A DNA stretch of 26,475 nt from CAZFLY01 sp964519995 (GTDB taxonomy: Bacteria > Planctomycetota > Phycisphaerae > Sedimentisphaerales > Anaerobacaceae), in NCBI GenBank assembly GCA_964519995.1, contig CAZFLY010000041.1, positions 1-26,475 of the forward strand, in the 5' to 3' direction. The notes beneath the pieces are model-generated. The model saw only the letters and a list, made by a program, of their open reading frames with translations, was not told the DNA's origin and did no database searches. Shown here piece by piece: positions 7,995 through 14,888 of the stretch (the first letter of the stretch is position 1; each line of letters begins with the position of its first letter). The translations under genes and the position numbers were made by a program.

Positions 7995-8444
7995 TTACGA
8001 ACTCTCGTTTTCCAATTGATCCGCATCGAGACGGTCTTTGTCCCGGCCGGTGGCGCGTTTGTTTCGGATCAAGTCACCAAGAGACAAAATCGGAATGCGC
8101 AATTCTTCGATCTCGACGATCTGCCGCTGCGGATAAGCCTGATCGAATTCGAGGCCGCTGAGCGTGGTGATAATGTCAATCCGTCGGGGTACCACGCCAA
8201 TCTGAAAGACGATGCCTGGCTCGACAAACGTTTTGTCATTTATGTCTTGTAGGGGCGATCCAAACTGCACCAGAGAACGATAAACCCTCTTGGAATTGTC
8301 TTGGGTCGGCTCGACCCAGATGTCCATATCGCCGGTCGCGCGAGGGTATCCGTGCGCACCCATTGCATAGGCACCGACAAGCAGGAACCTAGCTCCGTTG
8401 TCTAACAAGAGCTGCAACATTTCTTTGTAGTCGTTGTTGAGCAA
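7995..8444 (-). CDS. nucleotidyltransferase-fold protein
   Basis: 149 residues of the small nucleotidyltransferase/DUF6036-type group. Core pattern: FLLVGAYAMGAHGYPRATGDMDIWV at residues 20-44, where Gly24 begins the helix-capping motif and Asp39 and Asp41 are the metal-binding aspartates; the second half has RRIDIITTLSGLEF and ends with a basic IRNKRATGRDKDRLDADQL helix, typical of this family. Such proteins occur alone or in two-gene modules that resemble toxin-antitoxin pairs and may transfer nucleotides to a partner. The TTG start at 8444 has GAGGG at ribosome-site distance and lies inside the end of the upstream small gene, overlapping it by 56 bases in another frame; the two are almost certainly co-expressed. 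An ATG at codon 9 is an alternative start. Confidence 0.8.
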   Translation of the reverse strand: MLNNDYKEMLQLLLDNGARFLLVGAYAMGAHGYPRATGDMDIWVEPTQDNSKRVYRSLVQFGSPLQDINDKTFVEPGIVFQIGVVPRRIDIITTLSGLEFDQAYPQRQIVEIEELRIPILSLGDLIRNKRATGRDKDRLDADQLENESS

Positions 8445-8583
8445 AGTTTTGCCCTCGTAGTGACCACAGTTCTGTGGTAAGCTCCCAGATGACGCTCAGG
8501 CGCTCAGGTGGCGGTGCGTCCACGTAACTTTCGTCCTGGTCAGTCATCCTCCGTAGTTTCACCTTGTCTCTTTGCACTTTCAT
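8389..8583 (-). CDS. small partner protein of the nucleotidyltransferase
   Basis: 64 residues: a basic N-terminus (MKVQRDKVKLRR), an acidic linker, then PERLSVIWELTTELWSLRG and RLQRNVAALVRQ. Short proteins with an ERL-WELT-E-W pattern and an RLQR-V tail are often found directly upstream of nucleotidyltransferases of this type, which fits the arrangement here; the pairing is known from gene neighbourhoods, and its function is not established. The frame is open 20 codons further upstream, but a strong promoter (8593-8621) lies across that stretch, so the ATG at 8583 is chosen. It would then be nearly leaderless, and no Shine-Dalgarno sequence is seen. It overlaps the nucleotidyltransferase gene by 56 bases. 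Confidence 0.65.
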   Translation of the reverse strand: MKVQRDKVKLRRMTDQDESYVDAPPPERLSVIWELTTELWSLRGQNFAQQRLQRNVAALVRQRS

Positions 8584-8592
8584 AATACTTAT

Positions 8593-8621
8593 ATTATACC
8601 AGAGGCTCCCTTGTTTGACCA
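8593..8621 (-). promoter_or_regulatory. sigma70-type promoter of the nucleotidyltransferase pair
   Basis: On the minus strand, -35 TGGTCA (8621-8616), a 17-bp spacer and a perfect -10 TATAAT (8598-8593). The expected transcription start near 8586 is only about three bases before the ATG at 8583. Confidence 0.65.
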
Positions 8622-8645
8622 GCACGACGGGACAAGTCGCCACGT

Positions 8646-8987
8646 CTAGTCGAAGTACTCATCTTTTAGGTCGTAGGAGAGAATAGAGATATTGGCGATG
8701 CGTATGCGACCGCCTGCATGGTGGCGACAGCCCGGCTTTATCAAAACCGCGGTTTCAGGTTTCAGAAGGATGAGCTTTCCATCGGCTTCGATATAGCCGT
8801 CGCCGCTTAGGACCAGATAGATTTCGGCATGCTCTTTGTGGTAGTGGGTCTTGGCGTCGTCTGCTACATCGAGCAGGTATAACGAAGCAGTTTTGTTTTC
8901 TGGGCTGATAAAAGCCCGCTGAACGTAGCCGCAAGAGCAGGTTTCCACATCAATTTGATCGAAGTGCGCCAATATATAATTTGCCAC
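8646..8987 (-). CDS. cupin-domain protein
   Basis: 113-residue single-domain cupin (beta barrel). Metal-binding motif 1 is visible as THYHKEHAEIYLVLSG (His48, His50, Glu55) and motif 2 as LIKPGCRHHAGG (His89/His90), matching the GxHxHxxxExxxVLxG plus PxGxxHxxxN scheme with small changes. Such small cupins are dioxygenases, sugar isomerases/epimerases or sensors, and the substrate is unclear. The N-terminus contains a Cys-Ser-Cys at 17-19. GTG start with AGGAG about seven bases upstream. It is divergent from the phosphofructokinase gene, sharing a 145-base intergenic region, so common control is possible. Confidence 0.85.
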   Translation of the reverse strand: MANYILAHFDQIDVETCSCGYVQRAFISPENKTASLYLLDVADDAKTHYHKEHAEIYLVLSGDGYIEADGKLILLKPETAVLIKPGCRHHAGGRIRIANISILSYDLKDEYFD

Positions 8988-9043
8988 GGTTCACTCCTTA
9001 GTAAACCAAATCCTCAGCATCGACCGGCTATTTGTAAGAACGG

Positions 9044-9072
9044 TTGAAACCGCACTAAGTATGGTGTATATT
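9044..9072 (+). promoter_or_regulatory. sigma70-type promoter of the phosphofructokinase gene
   Basis: TTGAAA (9044-9049), 17-bp spacer, TATATT (9067-9072). The transcript would start near 9079, about 54 bases before the chosen ATG at 9133. The -10 box overlaps the upstream in-frame ATG at 9061, which argues against that codon being the start. Confidence 0.65.
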
Positions 9073-9132
9073 CTGCTGAAAGCCAGAAAACAAATCAAGG
9101 ACTTGTTTAAGGTGCTAAGGGGCAAAAAAAGT

Positions 9133-10398
9133 ATGGGTAATAAAGGCAACGCAATTGTAGCACAGTCAGGCGGTCCAACTGCGGTTATTAACTCCAGCGC
9201 GTGCGGCGTGATACAAGAAGCGATGAAATCCGGCAGAATCGGGAAGGTCATCGGTGCAACAAATGGAATACTGGGTGTGCTAAAAGAAGACCTCTTCGAT
9301 ATGTCGGCGGAAGAACCTGAAACGATAGAGGCACTGAAGCGAACGCCTGCCGCGGCTATGGGCTCGTGCAGATACAAGCTCAAGTCTCTCGAAGAATCCA
9401 AAGAAGATTTCGAGCGTGTGCTGGATGTTTTTAAGGCGCATGAGATACGCTACTTTTTCTACGCTGGCGGCAACGACTCGATGGATACAACAGACAAGGT
9501 CAACAAGCTGGCAGCAGACGCAGGATACGAGCTTACCTGCATGGGTATTCCCAAGACGGTGGATAACGATCTTGCATACACGGACCACTGTCCGGGCTAT
9601 CCAAGCGTGGCCAAATATGTCGCGACATGTGCGATGGAAGCCGGCCGAGATACCGAAGCGCTCTATACCACCGATACTTGCACAATTTTAGAAGTGATGG
9701 GAAGAAACGCTGGCTGGATTGCAGCAGCGACCGGACTTGCGGCAAGGTCGCCGGAAGATGCGCCGCATCTTGTTTATATGCCTGAGGCACCGTTTTCTTT
9801 TAACAAGTTCGTCGGTGATGTTCAGGAAGTTCTTAAGAGATTAGGAAGGGTCTTCATTGTAGCTGGGGAGGGTCTCAAAGACGAAAAGGGCAATTATGTC
9901 ACGGCAGATTCCGGAGTGTTCAGCAAAGACAGTTTTGGCCACGTGCAGCTTGGCGGCGTCGCCGAGATGCTAAAGGCTGTAATTGAAAAAGAAGTGAAAA
10001 TAAAGGCTCGTTTCAATAAACTCGGCACAAATCAGCGAAGTGCGATGCACTTTGCTTCACTGACTGATGTGAATGAAGCGTACATGTGCGGGCAAATGGC
10101 GGTCAAGTATGCTTTAGATGGTGTCAATGGCAAGATGGTGACACTTGTTAGAGAAAAAGGCCCAAAATATAAGTGCACTACGGGTCTTGCCGAGCTAAGT
10201 GACGTGGCAAATGGCGAAAAGAAGGTGCCGAGAGAATTCATTAATGATGCCGGCAATCATATAACCGATGCAATGCGGGATTACGTCCGGCCGTTAGTGC
10301 AGGGCGAGGCGCCGATTACCATCGGCGAGGATGGTTTGCCGGTATTTATGAGATTCAAACGTAAGCCTCTGGAGAAAAAACTATCCCAATATCTCTAA
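9133..10398 (+). CDS. 6-phosphofructokinase, probably pyrophosphate-dependent
   Basis: 421-residue PfkA-superfamily enzyme: phosphorylates fructose 6-phosphate to fructose 1,6-bisphosphate in the cytoplasm, reversibly if PPi is the donor. Visible motifs: QSGGPTAVINSS (11-22), GATNGILG (41-48), AGGNDSMDT (111-119), GIPKTVDNDL (138-147), EVMGRNAGWIA and LGTNQRSAM. ATP enzymes have GGDG(S) and PGTIDND; here the residue at the donor-deciding glycine is Asp115 and the second motif is PKTVDND, both features of PPi-dependent enzymes. The preceding residue is Asn114 where Asp is usual. Chosen start has AAGGGG about ten bases upstream; the frame is open 24 codons further up, but that ATG lies in the promoter. 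First gene of the plus-strand carbon block. Confidence 0.88.
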   Translation: MGNKGNAIVAQSGGPTAVINSSACGVIQEAMKSGRIGKVIGATNGILGVLKEDLFDMSAEEPETIEALKRTPAAAMGSCRYKLKSLEESKEDFERVLDVFKAHEIRYFFYAGGNDSMDTTDKVNKLAADAGYELTCMGIPKTVDNDLAYTDHCPGYPSVAKYVATCAMEAGRDTEALYTTDTCTILEVMGRNAGWIAAATGLAARSPEDAPHLVYMPEAPFSFNKFVGDVQEVLKRLGRVFIVAGEGLKDEKGNYVTADSGVFSKDSFGHVQLGGVAEMLKAVIEKEVKIKARFNKLGTNQRSAMHFASLTDVNEAYMCGQMAVKYALDGVNGKMVTLVREKGPKYKCTTGLAELSDVANGEKKVPREFINDAGNHITDAMRDYVRPLVQGEAPITIGEDGLPVFMRFKRKPLEKKLSQYL

Positions 10399-10410
10399 TA
10401 CAACTATTGT

Positions 10411-10439
10411 TTAGCCGTCGCCGGTACGGCGATGGTTAA
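10411..10439 (+). other. intercistronic hairpin
   Basis: TTAGCCGTCGCCG (10411-10423) pairs with CGGCGATGGTTAA (10427-10439): 13 bp including two G-U pairs, with a 3-nt loop. No T tract follows. Its place between phosphofructokinase and SDR genes suggests transcript processing or 3'-end protection rather than full termination. Confidence 0.6.
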
Positions 10440-10459
10440 TCCTCAAAAGGAAAACGAAA

Positions 10460-11278
10460 ATGAACAAGCTGTTCGATGTTAAGGACAAGGTAATTGTGAT
10501 TACCGGCGGTGGCGGTGTGCTGTGCGGGACAATGGCAAAGGCTCTCGGCAAAGCCGGTGCTAAAGTCGCCGTGCTCGACCTGGATAAAAAGGCCGGGCAA
10601 AAGGTTGCGGACGAGATAAATGCAGGCGGCGGCAAGGCGATAGCAATCGAGTGCAACGTATTAAAAAAAGACAGCATCGAGGAGGCGAATAAACAGATAA
10701 CCGCCGAATTCGGCGGCGTGGATATTCTTATCAACGGAGCCGGTGGAAACAAGAAAGAAGCCACCACGTCGCCGGACCTTTCATTTTTCAATCTTCCGAC
10801 CGAAGCAATCAAGTTCGTTTTCGATCTGAATTTTATCGGCACGTTACTGCCCACACAGGTCTTCGCTAAGGATATGGCTGAAAAGGGCTCCGGAGTAATA
10901 TTGAATATTTCCAGCATGAGTGCCTTTCGTTCTTTGACTAAAGTCCCCGCGTATTCAGCCGCTAAAGCGGCTGTGAGCAACTTTACACAGTGGCTGGCAG
11001 TGCATGTCTGTCAGAACTATTCCACAGACATTCGCGTCAATGCCATAGCGCCGGGATTCTTCCTGACGGAACAAAACCGTTTTCTCTTGACCGACGAAAA
11101 AACAAGAGAGCTAACCGCACGTGGCAAAACTATTATTGAGCACACACCGATGGCAAGATTCGGCCAGCCTGAGGATTTGATAGGCACGGTTATCTGGCTG
11201 CTCAGCGATGCCGCGAAATTCGTCACCGGAGTCGTCGTCCCCATCGACGGCGGGTTTAGCGCGTTTGGTGGCGTTTAA
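10460..11278 (+). CDS. SDR oxidoreductase, probable D-mannonate oxidoreductase (fructuronate reductase) type
   Basis: 272-residue short-chain dehydrogenase/reductase, a cytoplasmic NAD(P)-dependent carbonyl/alcohol enzyme. Cofactor site VIVITGGGGVLCG (11-23, Gly-rich but with a changed third glycine) and Asp40/Asp42 after the second strand, which favours NAD; NGAGG (92-96); Asn124 in FDLNFIG; catalytic SSMSAF (151-156), Tyr165 and Lys169 in AYSAAK. The insert around residues 97-120 (KKEATTSPDLSFFNLPTEA) and the TGGGGVLC pattern match SDR proteins annotated as D-mannonate oxidoreductase, the non-UxuB type of fructuronate reductase described from Thermotoga. With uxaC in the window this is the likeliest role; a gluconate or other sugar-acid dehydrogenase is the alternative. 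AAAAGGAA lies ahead of the ATG, 61 bases after the phosphofructokinase stop. Confidence 0.8.
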   Translation: MNKLFDVKDKVIVITGGGGVLCGTMAKALGKAGAKVAVLDLDKKAGQKVADEINAGGGKAIAIECNVLKKDSIEEANKQITAEFGGVDILINGAGGNKKEATTSPDLSFFNLPTEAIKFVFDLNFIGTLLPTQVFAKDMAEKGSGVILNISSMSAFRSLTKVPAYSAAKAAVSNFTQWLAVHVCQNYSTDIRVNAIAPGFFLTEQNRFLLTDEKTRELTARGKTIIEHTPMARFGQPEDLIGTVIWLLSDAAKFVTGVVVPIDGGFSAFGGV

Positions 11279-11308
11279 TAGATCGAATATATTATTTAGG
11301 AAATCAAA

Positions 11309-12220
11309 ATGGCTGATGTCGATCCGGCAAAACCCTTAAAGGAGTTTGATAAAAAGCATGAGTTCTTCGTGGGGATAGACTCGGATGGATGTGCGTTCGA
11401 TACGATGGGAATAAAACAGCGGGAGTGTTTTTGTCCGTGGCTGATTGCGTATTTCAGCCTGCAGCCGGTAGCACGGGCGGCACGTGAATGCAAGGAGTTT
11501 GCAGATCTGTTCTCCAAAACTCGCGGCGCAAATCGTCATAAAACAGCAAAGCGCATCATAGCAGAGCTGCTGCCGACGCATCCCATGGTAAAAGCCCGGG
11601 ACTTCAAGGTGCCGCAATATCCACACTATTTTGCGTGGGTCGATGATCCGAAGAGCCTGCTCAGTAATGATGGACTCAAGCAGGCGATTGCGGCGGCCAA
11701 GGTTCCTGAAGCAAAGAAAGAATTAGAGTTGGCCCTTCAGTGGAGCGAACGCGTCAACTGGGCGATAGGCAAAACTGTAAAAGGTATGCCGCCATTTCCG
11801 TATGTGCGTGAATCCCTGGAAAAAATACAGCCCTTGGCGGATGTGATTGTGGTTTCTGCGACGCCGAACGAGGCACTTGCACGTGAATGGAGGGAACACG
11901 ACATTGCCAAATACGTAGAGGTCATAACTGGTCAGGAAATGGGCACAAAGGCCCAGCACTTAAAATATGCGACTGAGGGAAGATACGAGAAGAATCATGT
12001 GCTGATGGTCGGCGATGCACCGGGAGATTTCAAGGCAGCCAGAGCAAACGACGCGTTGTTTTATCCGATCAATCCAGGTGACGAGACAGCGTCGTGGAAG
12101 CGGTTCCACGATGAGGCGTTTGATATTTTTCTCAAAGGCCAATACGCCGGCGAATACGAGACAAAACTGATCGCTGAGTTTGATGCACTGCTACCGGAGA
12201 ATCCACCGTGGAAAAAGTAA
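11309..12220 (+). CDS. HAD-superfamily hydrolase of unknown substrate
   Basis: 303 residues. Motif I is VGIDSDGCAFDTM with nucleophile Asp24 and acid Asp26; motif II is VIVVSATPNEAL; motif IV is LMVGDAPGDFKAA; a large helical cap (about residues 40-160) separates motifs I and II. The cap is long for the superfamily and includes KTRGANRHKTAKRIIAELL, which may define substrate. The gene lies 30 bases after the SDR gene and 15 before the LarA gene, so it is almost surely part of the same transcript and probably removes phosphate from a sugar-acid intermediate or by-product; that role is inference. AGGAA lies upstream of the ATG. Confidence 0.75.
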   Translation: MADVDPAKPLKEFDKKHEFFVGIDSDGCAFDTMGIKQRECFCPWLIAYFSLQPVARAARECKEFADLFSKTRGANRHKTAKRIIAELLPTHPMVKARDFKVPQYPHYFAWVDDPKSLLSNDGLKQAIAAAKVPEAKKELELALQWSERVNWAIGKTVKGMPPFPYVRESLEKIQPLADVIVVSATPNEALAREWREHDIAKYVEVITGQEMGTKAQHLKYATEGRYEKNHVLMVGDAPGDFKAARANDALFYPINPGDETASWKRFHDEAFDIFLKGQYAGEYETKLIAEFDALLPENPPWKK

Positions 12221-12235
12221 TTTCGAGCATCGAGA

Positions 12236-13522
12236 ATGGTAATTGAACGGCAAAACAAAAATGGTTATATCTCGAATGATAAAGCTCGACAAGCGATTGC
12301 GGAGTTCTTTGCGCAGAACGACCATTCCGGCAAACGGATTCTATTTATTATTCCGGATAATACGCGGTCGGGCCCGGTTGGGCAAATTTTCAAGATGATC
12401 TATGAGCAGTTGGAGGGAAAAGCAAAGGCAGTTGATTGCCTTGTTGCACTTGGAACTCATCAGCCTATCAGCGAGCAGCAAATTTGTGCACGGCTCGACA
12501 TCACAGCCGAGCAGCACAAGGACAAATATGCGAACATTGGCCTGTTCAACCACGAGTGGAATAAGCCTGAGACGTTTAAGTCAATCGGTAAAATATCAGC
12601 GAACGAAATAGAGCAGTTGTCCGGAGGACTATTTCGCGAAGAAGTAGATGTCGCCATTAATAAGATGATTTTCGATTACGATGAGTTTTTTATCTTAGGG
12701 CCGGTCTTTCCGCACGAGGTGGTGGGTTTTTCAGGCGGACATAAATATATCTTTCCGGGGATAGCCGGCGAGGAGATAATTAACTTCTTTCACTGGTTGG
12801 GAGCGGTAATAACAAACATCGCAATCAATGGCAACAAATGGACGGCCACTCGCAAAGTAGTGGAAAAGGCTGCGTCGTTTATTGATATGCCGCACCAATT
12901 GTTCGCGATCGTTGCGTTGGAGAATCAGTTAAAGGGGTTATTCATCGGCGATTGTAAAAACGCCTGGGAAAAGGCAGCCGATTTGTCAAAAGATGTTCAT
13001 ATCGTATATAAAGATAAGGCTTACAAAACAATTCTTGGAATTGCACCTAAGATGTACGATGACATCTGGACAGCAGGCAAGATCATGTACAAACTGGAAC
13101 CTATTGCCGCCGACGGTGCGACTCTGATTATCTACGCGCCGCACATAACAGAAATATCGTACACCTATGGCAAGCTTATTGATAAAATTGGATACCATAC
13201 ACGGGATTATTTTCTAAAACGGATGGATAAATTTACGAGTATCCCACGGGCCGTGATCGCACATTCAACACACGTCAAGGGCATCGGTACATACATTAAC
13301 GGAATCGAGAAGCCGAGAATCAACGTTGTGCTGGCAACGGGTATTAGTAAAGAGCGTTGCGAGAGAGTGAACCTCGGCTATATGGACCCGGCTGCAATCA
13401 ATATCACAGACTACGAAAACAGAGAAGATGAGGGGGTATTTGTCGTACATCATGCCGGAGAGATACTGCATCGATTAGCGGATGGAAGTATTCCGACTGT
13501 ATTAGAAAGAGAATGTGGTTAG
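12236..13522 (+). CDS. LarA-family nickel-dependent racemase/epimerase, candidate sugar-acid C2-epimerase
   Basis: 428 residues, LarA (lactate racemase) superfamily. Conserved elements: DNTR (Asp41, Arg44), ALGTHQPIS (His75), PHEVVGFSGGHKYIFPGIAG (His160, Lys170) and NFFHWLG (His186). The His-Lys-His spacing of 10 and 16 residues equals that of His174, Lys184 and His200 in Lactobacillus plantarum LarA, the residues that bind the nickel-pincer nucleotide and carry out hydride transfer. The superfamily includes lactate, malate, phenyllactate and hydroxyglutarate racemases and a D-gluconate 2-epimerase. The sugar-acid neighbours suggest the last type (D-mannonate to D-gluconate). LarB, LarC and LarE, needed to make the cofactor, are not in the window. 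The ATG has only a weak ribosome site. Confidence 0.82.
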   Translation: MVIERQNKNGYISNDKARQAIAEFFAQNDHSGKRILFIIPDNTRSGPVGQIFKMIYEQLEGKAKAVDCLVALGTHQPISEQQICARLDITAEQHKDKYANIGLFNHEWNKPETFKSIGKISANEIEQLSGGLFREEVDVAINKMIFDYDEFFILGPVFPHEVVGFSGGHKYIFPGIAGEEIINFFHWLGAVITNIAINGNKWTATRKVVEKAASFIDMPHQLFAIVALENQLKGLFIGDCKNAWEKAADLSKDVHIVYKDKAYKTILGIAPKMYDDIWTAGKIMYKLEPIAADGATLIIYAPHITEISYTYGKLIDKIGYHTRDYFLKRMDKFTSIPRAVIAHSTHVKGIGTYINGIEKPRINVVLATGISKERCERVNLGYMDPAAINITDYENREDEGVFVVHHAGEILHRLADGSIPTVLERECG

Positions 13523-13558
13523 CCAACTACATGAAAAATAGTAGTATGGGAAGAAACT

Positions 13559-13657
13559 ATGAAAATCAAAGGCCTTATACCGCCCAATTTCTTCTTGTCA
13601 TCTAAGGAGCTTGCGCGGCAGATGATTCCTTGTGTTATTTTAATGATTTCCGGTTGA
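13559..13657 (+). CDS. possible short ORF between larA-like and DHS-like genes
   Basis: 32 codons from an ATG with GGGAAG nearby; the peptide begins MKIKGLIPPNFFLSSK and continues as an amphipathic/hydrophobic stretch. It fills most of the 161-base gap and stops 27 bases before the next start. It could be a leader peptide, a small protein or the remains of a gene; nothing else supports it. Confidence 0.25.
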   Translation: MKIKGLIPPNFFLSSKELARQMIPCVILMISG

Positions 13658-13683
13658 TGCTATTCTATGGGGTGAGCGCGAAA

Positions 13684-14739
13684 ATGGAGAAGAATGATTT
13701 CCTAAAAGATCCGATTGAGCACATAGATATTAAAACCTTTGATGCAACAGACATTATAAAGTCGATGGCAAAGATGTCTTTTTCCGCCCGCGATACAGCA
13801 CGTGCCGCGGACATTCTCAATATGATGATTAGGGATAAGGACTGCACAATAATCCTGTGTGTCGCTGGCAGCACGAGTGCCGGTGGTTGTATGCAGATAT
13901 ACGTCGATATGGTTCGGCACAACATGGTTGATGTCGTTGTGGCTACGGGAGCAACCATTGTTGACATGGACTTTTTTGAAGCCCTGGGATTTCGGCATTA
14001 CAAGGGAAGCCCTCATGTGGACGACAGGCAACTGCGGGAGTTGTACATTGATCGAATCTATGACATATTCATCGACGAAGAGCAACTCCAGATATGTGAT
14101 AATACTATTAAAGAAATTGCAGATTCCCTTGAGCCGGGCGCGTATTCGTCGAGAGAGTTCATCATTAAGATGGGCAAGTACCTAATTGAGCATGGACATA
14201 ATAGGGACTCTCTGGTTGCAGCCGCTTACGAGAACTCTGTGCCGATTTTCTGCCCTGCATTTTCCGACTCCAGCGCCGGCTTTGGACTGGTGAAGCATCA
14301 GATGGAGAATCCGAAGAGCCACGTATCTATCGACTCAGTGAAAGATTTCAGGGAACTAACGCAGATCAAAATGCGCTGTCCTGTTTCGGGACTCTTCATA
14401 ATTGGCGGTGGTGTGCCCAAGAATTTCGCGCAGGACACGGTTGTGTGCGCAGAAATTCTCGGAAGCCCGGCTGAAATGCATAAATACGCCATCCAAATCA
14501 CCGTGGCCGACGTTCGTGATGGTGCCTGTTCAAGTTCGACCTTCAAAGAAGCGTCATCTTGGGGCAAGGTCGATACCGTATTAGAACAGATGGTTTATGC
14601 TGAGGCTACCAGTGTGCTGCCTTTGATTGTCAGTTATGTGTATCACAAACGAGACTGGGAGGCGAGAGATCGCAGGCAATGGAATGCCTTTCTCGAGTCG
14701 TCGGGCTTATCAGAAACCGCACAGGTTCGGACATGTTGA
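13684..14739 (+). CDS. deoxyhypusine synthase-like protein
   Basis: 351 residues of the deoxyhypusine synthase (DHS) family, NAD-dependent enzymes moving an aminobutyl group from spermidine. Family landmarks: TIILCVAGSTSAGG (55-68), VRHNMVDVVVATGATIVDMDF (78-98, NAD region), VPIFCPAFSDSSAGFG (186-201), and GLFIIGGGVPKNFAQDT (236-252), where Lys246 aligns with the catalytic lysine of human DHS in GGGVVKHH; SSWGKV (291-296) matches the conserved VSWGKI region. Bacteria lack eIF5A, so bacterial members act as homospermidine synthases or have unknown acceptors. Its position between a LarA homologue and Gnd is unexplained. GGGGTGA lies nine bases before the ATG; the frame is open 18 codons further up without a good ribosome site. 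Confidence 0.85.
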   Translation: MEKNDFLKDPIEHIDIKTFDATDIIKSMAKMSFSARDTARAADILNMMIRDKDCTIILCVAGSTSAGGCMQIYVDMVRHNMVDVVVATGATIVDMDFFEALGFRHYKGSPHVDDRQLRELYIDRIYDIFIDEEQLQICDNTIKEIADSLEPGAYSSREFIIKMGKYLIEHGHNRDSLVAAAYENSVPIFCPAFSDSSAGFGLVKHQMENPKSHVSIDSVKDFRELTQIKMRCPVSGLFIIGGGVPKNFAQDTVVCAEILGSPAEMHKYAIQITVADVRDGACSSSTFKEASSWGKVDTVLEQMVYAEATSVLPLIVSYVYHKRDWEARDRRQWNAFLESSGLSETAQVRTC

Positions 14740-14790
14740 GATAACAACTCCGAATTCGGTTGCATCGACTACAAGAATCTGCATAATTCT

Positions 14791-14820
14791 TTTACAGATG
14801 CCAAGGTAGATGATTACAAT
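14791..14820 (+). promoter_or_regulatory. promoter candidate for gnd
   Basis: TTTACA (14791-14796), 18-bp spacer, TACAAT (14815-14820), each box 5 of 6 to consensus. It lies in the 149-base gap before gnd, suggesting that gnd can be transcribed separately from the upstream block. Confidence 0.5.
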
Positions 14821-14888
14821 ATAGCAGTACATAAATTCGTTAAGGAAAAAAACACGACTGTCTCATCTGCGTTACGGAGAATATAGCC

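Noticed and set aside
9061..9132. Upstream in-frame start for the phosphofructokinase
   Set aside because: The -10 box at 9067-9072 overlaps this ATG, so the transcript would start after it, and the extra 24 residues are not part of the family's N-terminus.
9133..10398. Ordinary ATP-dependent phosphofructokinase
   Set aside because: The ATP-type GGDG and PGTIDND motifs are replaced by GGND and PKTVDND.
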